Shown piece after piece: positions 49,616-61,660 of a stretch of DNA of 64,000 bases (the first letter of the stretch is position 1; each line of letters starts with the position of its first letter). The translations under genes and the position numbers were made by a program. The notes under the pieces are model-generated. The model searched no databases and was not told the origin of the DNA. It saw nothing but the letters and a program-made list of their open reading frames with translations. Source of the DNA: Mytilisepta virgata (taxonomy: Eukaryota > Mollusca > Bivalvia > Mytilida > Mytilidae); contig CM051517.1 of assembly GCA_028015205.1 (NCBI GenBank), positions 58,961,455 through 59,025,454 of the forward strand, in the 5' to 3' direction.

Positions 49616-52013
49616 AAAAATGAAACAAACGGTTAACCCAAAGAATTCACATTTTAACCAGTCAAATAATACTACAGTTTCAGCTAAAACTTTGTCCATA
49701 ATTCAATTAATGTGTAAATTTTTTTTTATGTCTTCTGTATATCTTTGTGACCATCTTGATGGCATGAATAGAAATGGTTATTTTATGAGTTCACAACAAC
49801 ACATTAATAGTATATTTTAACATAAAACGATAATAAATTTTGAAAATCACTAATATATTCAGAAGATGATCAGATGTTCAAATTGAAATGTTTGACCTTT
49901 GACCATCAAAACATTTCAGAAAATTTGATTTTATACTTAAGAAACTGAGTTATCCCAGGCTGTACTCCATAAATTTATATATAGATTTTAAGAGCATAAT
50001 TGTAATAAACCTAAACGAAAGTTAATTCATTGTATAGATTAGTTGTTTAACTTTTTTGTTGATCCCGAAAAATAGAATTAATTAAGTAAAAAAAAAAACA
50101 TGGATAAAGAATTGTAAAATAGAAATACATGTCTCATTTTGTGTAAAAATAAAATGATTGTAGAAAACTAGATTCTCTGACGAAATATTCATTATAATTC
50201 GTCCAGAAATCGTTTCATTTCATATAAACAACTATGCATGTATTTGTTATGAGTTATATTGATGTGTATCTTATAGATATGTAAACTTAACAGAGGCAGT
50301 TCTAGAATACTTGACACTATCCGTTAAGACAAAAATTTTATAAAATTGTACATAATTAACAAATTTTTGTGATGACCATTGATTTATATGTTATATTGTT
50401 AACAAAGGAAACTGGAATGAAAAACGGACACTCGAATACATAGTTTGTTTTATAACATTCAAATAAACTTTATGTTTAGGTATATTGCCAATATACCATC
50501 AGTTTTTCATGCTTTTTTTTATTTTCCTTCGTTCCTTTATGGGAAGGTAAGCAAAAAAAAGGTGTCTCAGTTTCATAAGCACAATTGAAATTACCTTGCA
50601 GTTCTCACAGTCTGAGGTCATCAGATGGTCACCAACACATTAGTGCGTGCCTTTGCTTGTTTTTTTTTTCCTATAGATGCAATGTAAATGGCTTTCGATA
50701 TCCGATGTGCCAAAAGACTTTCGGAACCAATCGTCATTAGTTTTTTCTATAATTACCAACTCAAATATTTTACATTAAATATTAAGCTATTTTACGTTAA
50801 ATATTAAGCGAAATGAGTTTTTTTTATCAAATGCATGAATTGTTAGCAAGAATGATAGTATTAATTTATTTATGTTTAATACTGATTTATTGTGTTTTTA
50901 TGTTTAATTACTTGTTTATTTTATCATTTGCATGTTTTGGCTTCAGTGCTAAATATATTGTTAACTTGAAATTTGATAAACGAACATGTTCATTATCAGT
51001 TAATTTGTTCATTATCAGCTTAATTGCAAGCTTCTTGATATCATTTAATTACTGTGTCTAGGCCACATAAAACATATTTCGATGTTTGAATGTAAAGCAA
51101 CGATTTTTTTTTCACAAAGAATTCAGTTTCTAAAGGATACTGGGCTGACAGTAATGGATATACATAAACTACAAGACATTATCAATTTTCCAACAATATT
51201 TAAAAATAAGACTTGAGGAATCACCATTATGAACATATGCCACTGACAGCGTTTCTTATACACATAGGAACGTGGAAGGTATAACTCTGAACACCAAATC
51301 AAGCCATCATCTCGTATAACTATAGGGTTGTAATGGAGTCAATGCGAGTAAAGAGATATCAAAACTTACGAACGAAACTGTAAGCATTTACAGAACTATT
51401 CTTAACTAAACGAAGATTTTATGCTGATCCAACAACGGTTTCATTCCATAATTCTATTATCCGAAAGGTCACTGGTCCGAAGGTTCGTCAGTGAACGCTT
51501 CTTTTTTTCCTCGTAACAATCTGAGCAGAATGATCTGTCACGAGTTTCGAGAAGGTTTCTGATAGTACTGATCTTCATTTACCTCAGCTAAAATATTCAA
51601 CGAAAACTAAAAACGTTACAGAGCTGTCATGATCTCAATTCACAATGAGGCGTTAAAATTTGAATATTGTCCAGAGTTATATATAATATTTTATGAGCTA
51701 TTGTACTTTAAAAGCAACTATACTGAAAAAAACGAAGTGGTGGGTAAAAGGTTTCTGTCAAGTACATGTAAATAGTTTAAAAGCTATAAAATTATACGCT
51801 ATACGCTCCATTTAGTTTTATGCTAAATTTGAATTTTATAGTAGTAATTTGAAGACGTAAAGTCATGTTTAAAAGTAATTTGTAGAGCATGTATTCCATT
51901 TTGCCGTAGAAAACTTCAACGCATTTGATAATTTAATCTGTTCGATAATTGTTAGTGATTTTATTTACATAAAATAACCTATATACAAAAGCGGATTTAG
52001 GTGGTACCCCTCA
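49616..52013. other. Noncoding stretch
   Basis: An 82-residue hydrophobic ORF at 50813-51061 is of biased composition. Nothing recognised. Confidence 0.55.
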
Positions 52014-52041
52014 CCCCCCCCCCCCCCCAAAAAAAAAAAAA
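52014..52041 (+). repeat. C15 then A13 run
   Basis: Preceded by GCGGATTTAGGTGG, words often seen near ends of hAT-like elements in molluscs. Confidence 0.95.
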
Positions 52042-52463
52042 GACAAAAGACAAAAGAAGAAAAAACATTCTTTTTTGTTAAAATCTGCAATAATTTATAA
52101 AAATGTTCTAAAAGTAAAGAAGTAAAGAAAAAAGCAAAATCCGTGAGATGTCCTCACATGTTGTATTGGATTATGTAATATTTCTCATATTGTAAATTAG
52201 AAATTTCAAATTGTGTCTAAATTACAAATTGTGAAATGTAACAAATATATAACAAAAACGGAATATTAAGAGTATACATTCCATTCAGTTGTAAAATTCT
52301 AGATTCCAAGTCATAAATAAAATTATTTCACTCATTTGGTGGCATTAAATTGCACAAATACTGGAATTATATGATCTCAACATTTTAAATCTTTGAAATT
52401 TAATTCCAATAAACCACGATGTCCTGTTGTTAACGATGTAAAATGTTGTAAGAGATATCGTTG

Positions 52464-53249
52464 AAAATGTAGTAAGAAATTTACAGTTTTTGCATTGGTA
52501 CAACATGTAATTAGTGTTGTTTTATTTTATTATGTTGAAACAGAAAATCTTGCAGAAATAAGGAAGAGTACGACAAGGTTTTGAAACCAAAATTTACCAG
52601 TGCAGGAATCTTAAATAGTTATATGTCCAGAGAGAGAGGGGAGCGTTGCTAGAGTAAACAGTTTAAATTGCCATTGTTTAAAATTTCTACATGCATTACT
52701 TTTCTGAAAAGGGTACTATTAACAATACACAGCTGCTTATTTATTTCCGCGGGGATATATTTATAACCCGTCTAGAAGCGAACATCGTGATTAAAAAGAA
52801 GTACTTAAGAAAATGATATATGTAAATTGTGTTAGTATCCTTGTTAGCTTTGTCATCTACCCAGTGTTATCTATGATGGCCATCTTGAAATGTCCATTTT
52901 TATCCAAATGTCAAAATAAATGGACATTTTAATGTTGCCCGCAAAACATGAAACATGGTCAAACGGTTTTCGCCATAAATGTTCAATACCTGCAAAGTTT
53001 CGTTAGACATAACGCATGACAAAGATAACAGTTTGATATACGTAGACGTTTTCGTTTCTCCGCCCGTAGATGTTTTTTTTTATTTACCTTTTTGGTCATT
53101 TTTTGGCATTTTGAATTATTGTTTTGGTTTCTAACATTTAGGCAAACTAGCACAACTGATAAATGTGCACATCTTGTGAATTAAAATGTATTATCATCGT
53201 GGAAGCACAAAGTATCACATAAGTAGACTTGCTACAAGTCCATATGTAA
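52464..53249 (+). repeat. Segmental duplication, copy A
   Basis: This runs from AAAATGTAG to GCTACAAGTCCATATGTAA and matches 57075-58218 (minus the insertion there) almost base for base; differences are scattered substitutions and small indels. It contains a 12-bp perfect hairpin, AAATGTCCATTT at 52888-52899 with its complement at 52918-52929. No coding frame is evident. Confidence 0.93.
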
Positions 53250-53280
53250 TTTTTAGTTTTTACATTAATACCTATATGAA

Positions 53281-53998
53281 ATAGGCAGGACCGTAACAAG
53301 GCATCGGAACAAACGAGGCAGGGGTCTGGAGGCCGCTGCGTGCGCCCCAGGTTAATGGAGGGTCCAGGAGGGCGAAATTGTAATATTAGTGTTCGAAATA
53401 AATCTTGTTACATCCGTTTTTGTTTCATATTTACCGTATGAAGAACTGCATCAGGCTATCAGAGCTGACAGATAATTGCCTCGAATTTTGTATCATCAAA
53501 CATGTATCAATTTACAGTAGGATACATGTTTGACAGTATAAAAAGCGGGACAAGTGTGTGTGGTCAATGCTTCATTAAAAATAACAAACATTTTAATAAC
53601 ACTTTAATAAAGCCAAAAGAGTGGAACCTACTCACGGTCTGTAAATGCTAGGCTGGGAAACCAAAATTTCCGATGGTCGAACTTGTTCAAGAGACCTTTT
53701 CGCAGGAAATAAATAATTGCAGAACCAAATGCCTGTTTACTGGCGATGGTAATCAGGCAGAGAGTTCGATACCTAACGTAGTTGAAATAAAAGTGCAGAA
53801 GCTGCACGTCATCATTAATTACTATTCGAAGTATGCATTACTTAATTCTTGATATGAAAATGCAGGATGTTTTCTACCCCTACATGCCTACTTTTCTCCA
53901 TTTTCTTTTTTTTTCCTTATTATTATTATTTTGTTTGCCAGAAATTCAGACGAGGCAATTGCCTCGTCTGCCTCAACGGTAGTTACGGCCCTGATAGG
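53281..53998. mobile_element. 708-bp DNA transposon with 12-bp inverted ends
   Basis: CAGGACCGTAAC at 53286 and GTTACGGCCCTG ending at 53993 are inverted repeats matching 11 of 12. ATAGG flanks both ends (53281-53285 and 53994-53998), a 5-bp target duplication. A second palindrome, CGAGGCAATTGCCTCG, lies just inside the right end. The CAGGGCCGTAAC end resembles hAT-type termini, but hAT normally makes 8-bp duplications, so the superfamily is unresolved. No long ORF remains. A 71-bp internal piece (53381-53451) reappears at 58240-58310. Confidence 0.7.
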
Positions 53999-55197
53999 CA
54001 CTTCTCTAACCATACTTATTTACTATCTGTGTACACTGTTTGATAGTAAATAAGTATGGATAGTAGAGGTGCAGTTTGTAACCAAAAAAGTAATTTATAA
54101 ATGGGACATTTTACACAGAAACTTATGGCAAGTCTATCAAATAAGAAGCTGTGTTTAAAAAGGCAAATATACAGGGATATGAACATATGGTTTTTCTCAT
54201 GTCCATGTATGTCAATTTCAGTCGGCGGTAGTAAACAGCTTGCAAATTTTGATAATGATCTCACAAGCCAACTTTCTATTCTCCGAGTTGACAAAAAACG
54301 GAAGTAGCATAATATATGCGTGTCTGTACACTAAGTCGGAAAAGGTTTTGTATTTGTTTCTAAATAATGAAAAATTAGGGTATCTCGTGACATATGACTT
54401 TGGTTACTATTTTACAGATGAAGCATGTAATAGCAGCAGAGTATCAGAAAAAGTAATTTGAAAACTCGATGTTAACTCGGATTCAAACTGCCCTAAGCTG
54501 AGAAAACCCAGGGAGTCGTTCCAAATTAAGGAACTTTATGATTGGTTGAATATCCGAGTATAAACCTGGTACTACCCAGGGTGAAAAAAAGATTTCGGCG
54601 GCATGCTTATCTTTCCAGAAGTCTCGAGGTAAACTCAGCATAAGAGACTTTTTTATTTAAACGAGAAAATTTTTAACATCTGTACATGGAAAAATAAGCC
54701 ACATAAGATGTACCTGGAGATATTTGATAATAGCCCAAAAACGTTTTAAAGTAATAAAGTTTTGCTTAAGTAAGCAATAAATGATCCATTTAGCAATTAT
54801 TTGATAATAAACGGTTTCACCCGAAGCATCATTATGCTGCAAAAAATTACTAGTTTTAAATGTTTTGTGTAAGATATCTACTTTTAATAATTACTGGAAG
54901 TAATAAAACGGAATATGATTTGCAAAATTTGTTCTATTCCATTTAACTTTTTCTAAAGATTCATCTTTGACATGGTTTTATATTTTATATACCATTTGAT
55001 AGTATCAATATGAAATATTCAAACGAGGGACTGTCAGGAGTGCCATCTGAGAAAGTTAATGATAAGACGCGACCTATTAATTACGTTGTTCGTGACATGC
55101 ATCATTTCACTAAAAATGTATCCATATAGGTTTTTAATGTGAATACCAACTTAAATATCTTTAAAATCAAATAGTTCTGAAAGTCAGAAAATTTAAC

Positions 55198-55198
<1 letters not shown>
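53999..55198. other. Noncoding stretch
   Basis: ORFs at 54016-54294 (-) and 54101-54307 (+) overlap antisense and look like chance. Confidence 0.55.

Positions 55199-55243
<45 letters not shown>
55199..55243 (+). repeat. (TA)22 microsatellite
   Basis: Uninterrupted TA dinucleotides of about 45 bp. Confidence 0.97.
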
Positions 55244-55248
<5 letters not shown>

Positions 55249-56663
55249 TTAGTATCATGCATAGAATGTGAATTACGTTTGGTTGTTTACTCTTCCGGAT
55301 AACTGTGTTCAAACTTTATCTACGATTTCCTCGCCTCTTAATCCATTTCTTTTTTTAAAGCAAAATATAAGACCAGGTCAGTCAATAATCGTGATGTCGA
55401 CTATTCTTAGCTTGTCAAATTTGCTAACAAAAACTGTTTGTCCGAGATATCATATTGAGTATTGTTGTTAGGACTTGTCCGTTAAATCAACAAAGAAGGA
55501 GACTCCAGTCTATAATCTATAAAATACATGTATAATATTTTGTTATTATATACTATTATGTCGTATTTTCCAATATGATGTTTTATTCGAAGAAACGAAT
55601 AGAAAAACCCACTGGGATGTGAAGAAATGTAGAGTCTAGACAATAGTTGGCGAGATAAAAGAACGATGAGAGTAATTCATATATATAGTACAAGAGGCTC
55701 CAATTGGTCTTTTAAACAACAGAAGTAAAGTTGCGTTAGAATTGCAACTTCTGTTTTGCTATGGTTTGGTGGCCTGGCATCAAGACTGAGCCACATATCG
55801 TTCGGATGAGGAAATTTGATATCTATGAATTTCTTTGCCAGATTATTATCCCCTCTCCAAAATTGTTACTTCCCACTAAACGTTACACAGCTCTACATGT
55901 CCTGCTTTTTTGAAGTCTTGATATTGAGGTCAGGGGACTAGTCACTTTTTGCTTGTTCTTTGTGTTTATAATGTTTAATATTGTGTATTTGTTAATTTGT
56001 TTTTTGTTATTGTCACAAACTGTATGTTTAAGGACAATAAAGTAATTTGAATTTGAATTTGATATTTTCATTCAGTGCCGAGTTTATTATTAATTCAAAG
56101 ATATTTTCGAGTTTTCAAAATCATTTATGATGCACGTAACAATATATTATCTAATGGCAGTTAATACATTGAACAGTTTGGTCAATCATTTGTTGCAACA
56201 ACGGACGACGACAAGGATTGAGACCCATATAAACTAGTTTGATCGAACTACATTCTAGGCAAAGTTCTTCATTTTCACGTGGTTGATGTAAGTTTGATTG
56301 TGACAACGTAAGTTTATTCCGGACAAAGAGACCGACCAAGCAATAATGTAATTCTTGGATAAGATAACACACTAGAATACAATCAACTGAAAACAAAGCA
56401 AGAAAAAGTAGTCCCCACTAAAGTGGACAAACTCAAATGTCCCGAAATGGTACGCAGACAGGTGTTGCTTCATTCTATACAACCACTGAGAGCATGATTA
56501 TAAAGTGAAGAATTAACCCTATATTCCTATATAACAATGCATGGTAGCCATATCACGAAAATACATCATTGGCACTATTGAAATGAAATGATCATTTTAT
56601 AATATGTCCTCGGTTCAAAAAGTTTTGAAACCATACATATAGAATTAAAAATAAAAGTGATTA
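55244..56663. other. Noncoding stretch with a LINE-like tail
   Basis: Apart from 55890-56062, a bulged hairpin CAGAAGTAAAGTTGC / GCAACTTCTG near 55722-55755 is the only structure seen. Confidence 0.5.
55890..56062 (+). mobile_element. Probable non-LTR retroelement 3' end
   Basis: A T-rich tail ends in AAGGACAATAAAGTAATTTG followed by AATTTGAATTTG repeats. A 3' end terminating in a short simple repeat after AATAAA is typical of CR1/L2-like LINEs. No coding part is present. Confidence 0.5.
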
Positions 56664-57078
56664 ATGTCTGTTTAATATAGTTTTATATGGCTTACGAATA
56701 TAACTGTGTAAAAATATTCTATATCACATTATGTTAAGACTTAATGAGCATCCAAGGGTTTGAAAAATTCCCCAACTCATTTAATATTTTACAAACTTTC
56801 ATTTTTTTTGTTAAGTTTATGATACCATTACAACATAAAAAGAAAGAACACTGGAAAGTCTCTTAAATAAAACTGCTACGCCATACTTTATCCAGACAAA
56901 GGAAAAATTATTTACTAATTTCATTGCACAATGCATGCTTTATATTGCATGGATAATGTAACATTCCCAATTGCAAAAAAAAAAAAAAAAATTATAAGCT
57001 ATGATATAACACATTTCATTGAATTTTAAGTAGGACAATTTTCCACTGCATTTATTTCAATTTAGGGTCATTTTAAAA
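56664..57078 (+). repeat. 0.4-kb direct repeat X, left copy
   Basis: It starts ATGTCTGTTTAATATAG and ends GGGTCATTTTAAAA, with a close second copy at 58309-58719. The differences are a few substitutions and A-run lengths. It flanks copy B but has no counterpart beside copy A. Confidence 0.9.
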
Positions 57079-58218
57079 TGTAGAAAGAAATTTTACAATT
57101 TTTGCATTGGTACAACATGTAATTAGTGTAGTTTTATTTTATTATGTTGAAACAGAAGATCTTGCAGAAATAAGGAAGAGTACGACAAGGTTTTGAAACC
57201 AAAATTGACCAGTGCAGGAATCTTAAATAGTTATATCTCCAGAGAGAGAGGGGAGCGTTGCTAGAGTAAACAGTTTAAATTGCCATTGTTTAAAATTTCT
57301 ACATGCATTACTTTTCTGAAAGGGTACTGTTAACAATACACAGCTGTTTATTTATTTCCGCGGGGGTATATTTATAACCCGTCAAAATCGAACACCGTGA
57401 TTAAAAAGAAGTACTTAAGAAAATGATACATATAAATTGTGTTAGTATCCTTGTTAGCTTTGTCATCTATCCAATGTTATCTATGATGGCCATCTTGAAA
57501 TGTCCATTTTTATCCAAATGTCAAAATAAATGGACATTTTAATGTTGCCCGGAAAACATGGTCAAACGGTTTTCGCCATAAATGTTCAATACCTGTAAAG
57601 TTTCGTTAGACACAATGCATGACAAAGATACCAGTTTGATATACGTAGACGTTTTCGTTCCCCTGTCCGTAGATGGGTTTTTATTTACCTTTTTAGTCAT
57701 TTTGGCATTTTTGAATTATTGTTTTGGTGTCTAACATTTAGGCAAACGAGCACATCTGATAAATGTGCACATCTTGTGAATTAAAATACATTATCATCGT
57801 GGCAGCACAAAGTATCACATAAGTAGACTTGCTACAAGTCCCGGGGGTGGGGGGGGGGGGGTACTGATTAACCTTTCGGTTATAACTGTGCCGACAGCAC
57901 TTGCCTGTTCTAACCAGAAAACATTGAAAAACATACCCTGTTCTAAACAGAAATATTTAAAAACATACCCTGTTCTAGACCTTATAAAATAGATGCTGTT
58001 CTATACCCGGGTTCTAGACTTATCTTAAACACTTAAATAAGCGATCCTGTTCTAGGCAAATACTTTGTTTAAAAAAGACCCTGTTCTCACCATCAGGGCA
58101 TGAAAAAGCGACCCTGTTCTAACCAGCAGGACATGAAAAAGCGACCCTCTTTTGCGGCACACTCGTACCACTAAAAATATAGGAAGTAAATCCCCCCGGG
58201 CTACAAGTCCATATGTAA
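57075..58218 (+). repeat. Segmental duplication, copy B (interrupted)
   Basis: Second copy of 52464-53249, split at 57841/58201 by the 358-bp insertion. It retains the 12-bp hairpin near 57505-57546. It is bounded on each side by one copy of a different 0.4-kb direct repeat. Confidence 0.92.
57832..58210. mobile_element. 358-bp insertion of repeated CCCTGTTCTA motifs, with target duplication and empty site
   Basis: The direct repeat CTACAAGTCC flanks 57842-58200 (copies 57832-57841 and 58201-58210). The paralogous segment at 53232-53250 reads straight through GCTACAAGTCCATATG with no insert, giving an empty site inside the window. Ends are short inverted CCCGGGGG strings. The interior holds seven or eight irregular units beginning CCTGTTCTA, about 27-50 bp apart. 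The last two share GGRCATGAAAAAGCGACC. No ORF is apparent. A 10-11-bp duplication is unusual for common MITEs. I do not recognise the family. Confidence 0.85.
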
Positions 58219-58239
58219 AGGTCCCCGGACGAAAGTTTT

Positions 58240-58310
58240 TAATATTAGAGTTCGAAATAAATCTTGTTACATCCGTTTTTGTTTCATATTTACCGTATGA
58301 AGAACTGCAT
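58240..58310 (+). repeat. 71-bp fragment shared with the 708-bp transposon
   Basis: TAATATTAGAGTTCG through GAACTGCAT matches 53381-53451 with about one substitution. In the 53-kb copy it lies inside the transposon, so copy B seems to descend from a transposon-bearing version that later lost most of the element. Confidence 0.85.
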
Positions 58311-58719
58311 GTCTGTTTAATATAGTTTTATATGGCTTATGAATATAACTGTGTAAAAATATTCTATATTACATTCTGTTAAGACCTAATGAGCATCCAA
58401 GGGTTTGAAAAAAATTCCCCAACTCATTTAATATTTTACAAACTTTCATTTTTTTGTTAAGTTTATTATACCATTACAACATAAAAAGAAAGAACACTGG
58501 AAAGTCTCTTAAATAAAACTGCTACGCCATACTTTATCCAGACAAAGGAAAAATTATTTACTAATTTCATTCCACACTGCATGCTTTATATTGCATGGAT
58601 AATGTAACATTCCCAATTGCAAAAAAAATTATAAGCTATGATATAACACATTTCATTGAATTTTAAGTAGGACAATTTTCCACTGCATGCATTTATTTCA
58701 ATTTAGGGTCATTTTAAAA
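58309..58719 (+). repeat. 0.4-kb direct repeat X, right copy
   Basis: Matches 56664-57078 from ATGTCTGTTTAATATAG to GGGTCATTTTAAAA. It follows directly after the 71-bp fragment of the 708-bp transposon at 58240-58310. Confidence 0.9.
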
Positions 58720-60989
58720 AAAATCGCCTTTAGCCCTTCAAAATCTCTAGAGATTTGCTAATACTAGTAGTAACTAGCAAATAAGTTACTAAATATTTCT
58801 CTACATATACCTGTGTCAATTTTAACACAAATTTGCAAAATTATTGTCTTTAAGACGGTTTTTCAAAATGAAGGACAATCAGAACCAAAATGATTTTTTT
58901 TTGTATGTGAGTTTATGTATCTCCTTTCATATGACAGTAGAATGGTTTTAGTTCCGTGAGTTTCCTTCTTGGCAATATTCCAAAAAGCTAACAAATTGAC
59001 CCAAACCGTGTATCTACATGACATTAATTAAGCATATAATTTTTGTTTATTAAAAAAAATCATTGCATACGATCGTTTACGATAAAAAGTAGGTAAATAT
59101 TAAAGATTACAAAAACAATGGTTGTGAGTGAAACAAATACAATGAAAGTGGCCCTAATCCTTAGTCAAGCAGGCTTATTTTTTGTTCCGTAACTGAGTAT
59201 CCTTCCACTGACAAATCTGTGAAACTATTATCCTTGTGCTAAGGGTCATTCGGTACCAGTAAAATGAAAACCGGGAAACAACAGCAATGTTCGATGGTCA
59301 ACAAATAATATATTATCTTGTCCTAGTCTTCTACGTGTGAGCATGATGTTATGCTGTTTTGTACAATATTTTGTTTCACAAAAATGGCTTTACTACAAAA
59401 TTACACTGTAAAGGTCTCTTCAGTACAACAATAATGCAATGTTAAGGTAGATTTTGCGCAATGAAAATGTTGTCACCATTTCTGTTTTTGATCTTTATAA
59501 AGTGATAATCTTGTTTGTCACCTGTTATTGCCGATGTTTCTGTTTTGATTCAAATGGAGTCACTGTTCACACTGAGAATTATTTGAAGTAAAATAATTTG
59601 CGGAAATCCTGTAGGTATTTTTTTATGTTTTCAAAATCGTACAACTGATGCAACGTATCATACGAGTTTGTGTAATTTATAAGCAATCAGAGGGAAAGCT
59701 TCCATGAACCGCCATGGAGAGCTAGGTATTCTCGTATTTGATATTTATTAATTTCTGTTAGATTGACTTAATTTCTGTGGCATTACCCCTTTTTCTTGTA
59801 AATCGAGCAAGAGTTCTTTAGCCATTATCTGTGTCACGTAACACATTTTCAAAAAACTTTTATGTATATAAATTATCATCTTTAAAGTTTTTAATCTTCA
59901 TGTTCTCATTTGCATTTCAGAATTTGATAATTGTTTGGATAATTTTATCATATTAAATCATTTCCCAGTAATGAAATATAATTCGTCTGATAGTCCTTCA
60001 TCTTGGCAGGATGATTTATGAGCCTCTTTCTATCCTCCGTCATTAATGTGACATCCCGTTGCAGGTTCAATTTATTTTTTTTCCTATATGTTTAAACAAA
60101 ATATATTTTCAAACACAATTAAAACTACGTGACAGTATTTTTCTATTTAGATTAAGTTAGTCTCGGTTATTGTAAAAAGCGTTTTAAACCATTTGTCAAC
60201 AAAACTATTTTATCAGTGAAAAAAATCTGAACTGTCATATATTTAATACCAGATTTTTTATATGATATCAAACAATCTAACTGGTCCCCTGCTGTTTGTA
60301 TTGATCATTTTCTATTAACTTTCATACTTTTATTGAAAGATAAATTGAGGTCTGTGTGTGTCCTAAATTAGTTAAAACGACGTATCAGAAGTAACATTTG
60401 GAATGTTTATAATGATTTTATTACCACTATTAATTAAATTCTACAAAGAAATAAAGCAGGAAGTCATTAGTAAAATGTGCAGCTTAAAATGGAAAAAGGG
60501 GTTAGTTTGGAGTGGTAAGAAGGGAGGTTCCTTCAAAACATGGCTACATTCTGTCAAAAAATTGTCCATTGTCTTTTTAAAAAATAGATATTTGGTTCAA
60601 ATGTTTTTCCGTATATTTTTTATGAAAGTATAAAAACTCTCTGCTTTGTTATTAGCCAGAACCAGGCTTTGGGGTAGTCAGGTCTATTTCTGGCAGTGAC
60701 ACAGCTACATCATCATCGTGATCATAACAAGTAAAGCTGCCATACACATCTTCATATTGAAAAAAAAATTTAGTGGAGTGATGTGTCTTAATTATTTACC
60801 TTCAGTGATCTTTAAAAGATCTACTCCTGTGAAAATGAAATGGAGGAAAATATACATGTCATATCAAATATGGTGCGTGTTTTTTTCTTGCTTCTCATTG
60901 GTTTATTAGAGGGCGCGTTCCTTTTCAAATTAAGCCTGACTGTAGAAGAATATTATGTATTTCTATTTTCACAAAAAATATGAAAAAAA
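58720..60989. other. Noncoding stretch
   Basis: A second CTCF-like core, TTATTAGAGGGCGCG at 60903-60917, matches 11 of 15 positions. ORFs at 60403 and 60718 are unrecognised. Confidence 0.5.
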
Positions 60990-61385
60990 TTAAAAATAAT
61001 TTTGATGCATAAGATGAGCACATTTCGTCCATTTACGACTCATCAGTTTTGCTCAGGGCCTTAAATGTTGAAAACCAAAACAAGAATCCAAACAATTGAA
61101 GAACAAATGCAAAAATGACCAAAAGGGGCAAACCCAAAACATCTAGGGACAAAGCTATGTAAGAGGGAAATATTCATTAGTTTTCACAAAAATTTTACAA
61201 TTTTTTAACAGTAAATTTCATGTATCAATTTCGGGCTAGTATCGAAATACTAGCAGCTGAGCTGGGGATACCCTCGGGGACTTTGAGTCCATCAGCAGTG
61301 GCATCGACTCAATGGTAAAAATAAAATTCTTTGATACCAATTTTGATGCACAAGATGTTCACATTACGACTTGTCAGTTGTGTAT
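60990..61385 (+). repeat. Monomers of the same dispersed repeat
   Basis: TTTTGATGCATAAGATGAGC at about 61000 and TTTTGATGCACAAGATGTTC at about 61335 flank CCCTCGGGGACTTTGAGTCC...ATCGACTCAATGG. The order of blocks is as at 33 kb. The SINE lies directly to the right. Confidence 0.75.
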
Positions 61386-61429
61386 TTGTTTTTATGGGAT
61401 GTCCATGGTGAAATTCATGATTGTTTTAC

Positions 61430-61660
61430 CCCGTTTTCAGCACATTTGGCTATTTCGCGGAGGCCATTTTTTTATTGGTGGAGGAAGCCGGAGTACCCGG
61501 AGAGAACCACCGACCTTCGGTAGGAAAATTGGCAATCCGTGTCAATTTAGATCGGAGTCGAACACACCCCGCCTCTCGTGAGATTCGAACGCACAACCTC
61601 AGGCTAGTGATCATTAGTAATCATGACGAACTACCTAGATCACCTCGCCACCGAGGCCCT
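61430..61660 (-). mobile_element. Near-complete tRNA-headed SINE
   Basis: The minus strand starts AGGGCCTCGGTGGCGAGGTG (A-box-like) at 61660 and has GTTCGAATCTC (B-box-like) near 61585. The body has GGTTCTCTCCGGGTACTCCG and TTCCTCCACCAAT. This is the tRNA-Ser-like head and conserved body of a SINE widespread in bivalves and other molluscs. A and B boxes would serve RNA polymerase III. Two 89-90-residue ORFs on the other strand are shadows of it. Confidence 0.82.

Noticed and set aside
56665..58710. LTR retrotransposon with X repeats as LTRs (TG...CA ends can be drawn)
   Set aside because: No target duplication flanks the pair, no tRNA primer-binding site follows the left repeat, no coding interior exists, and part of the interior occurs elsewhere without the repeats.
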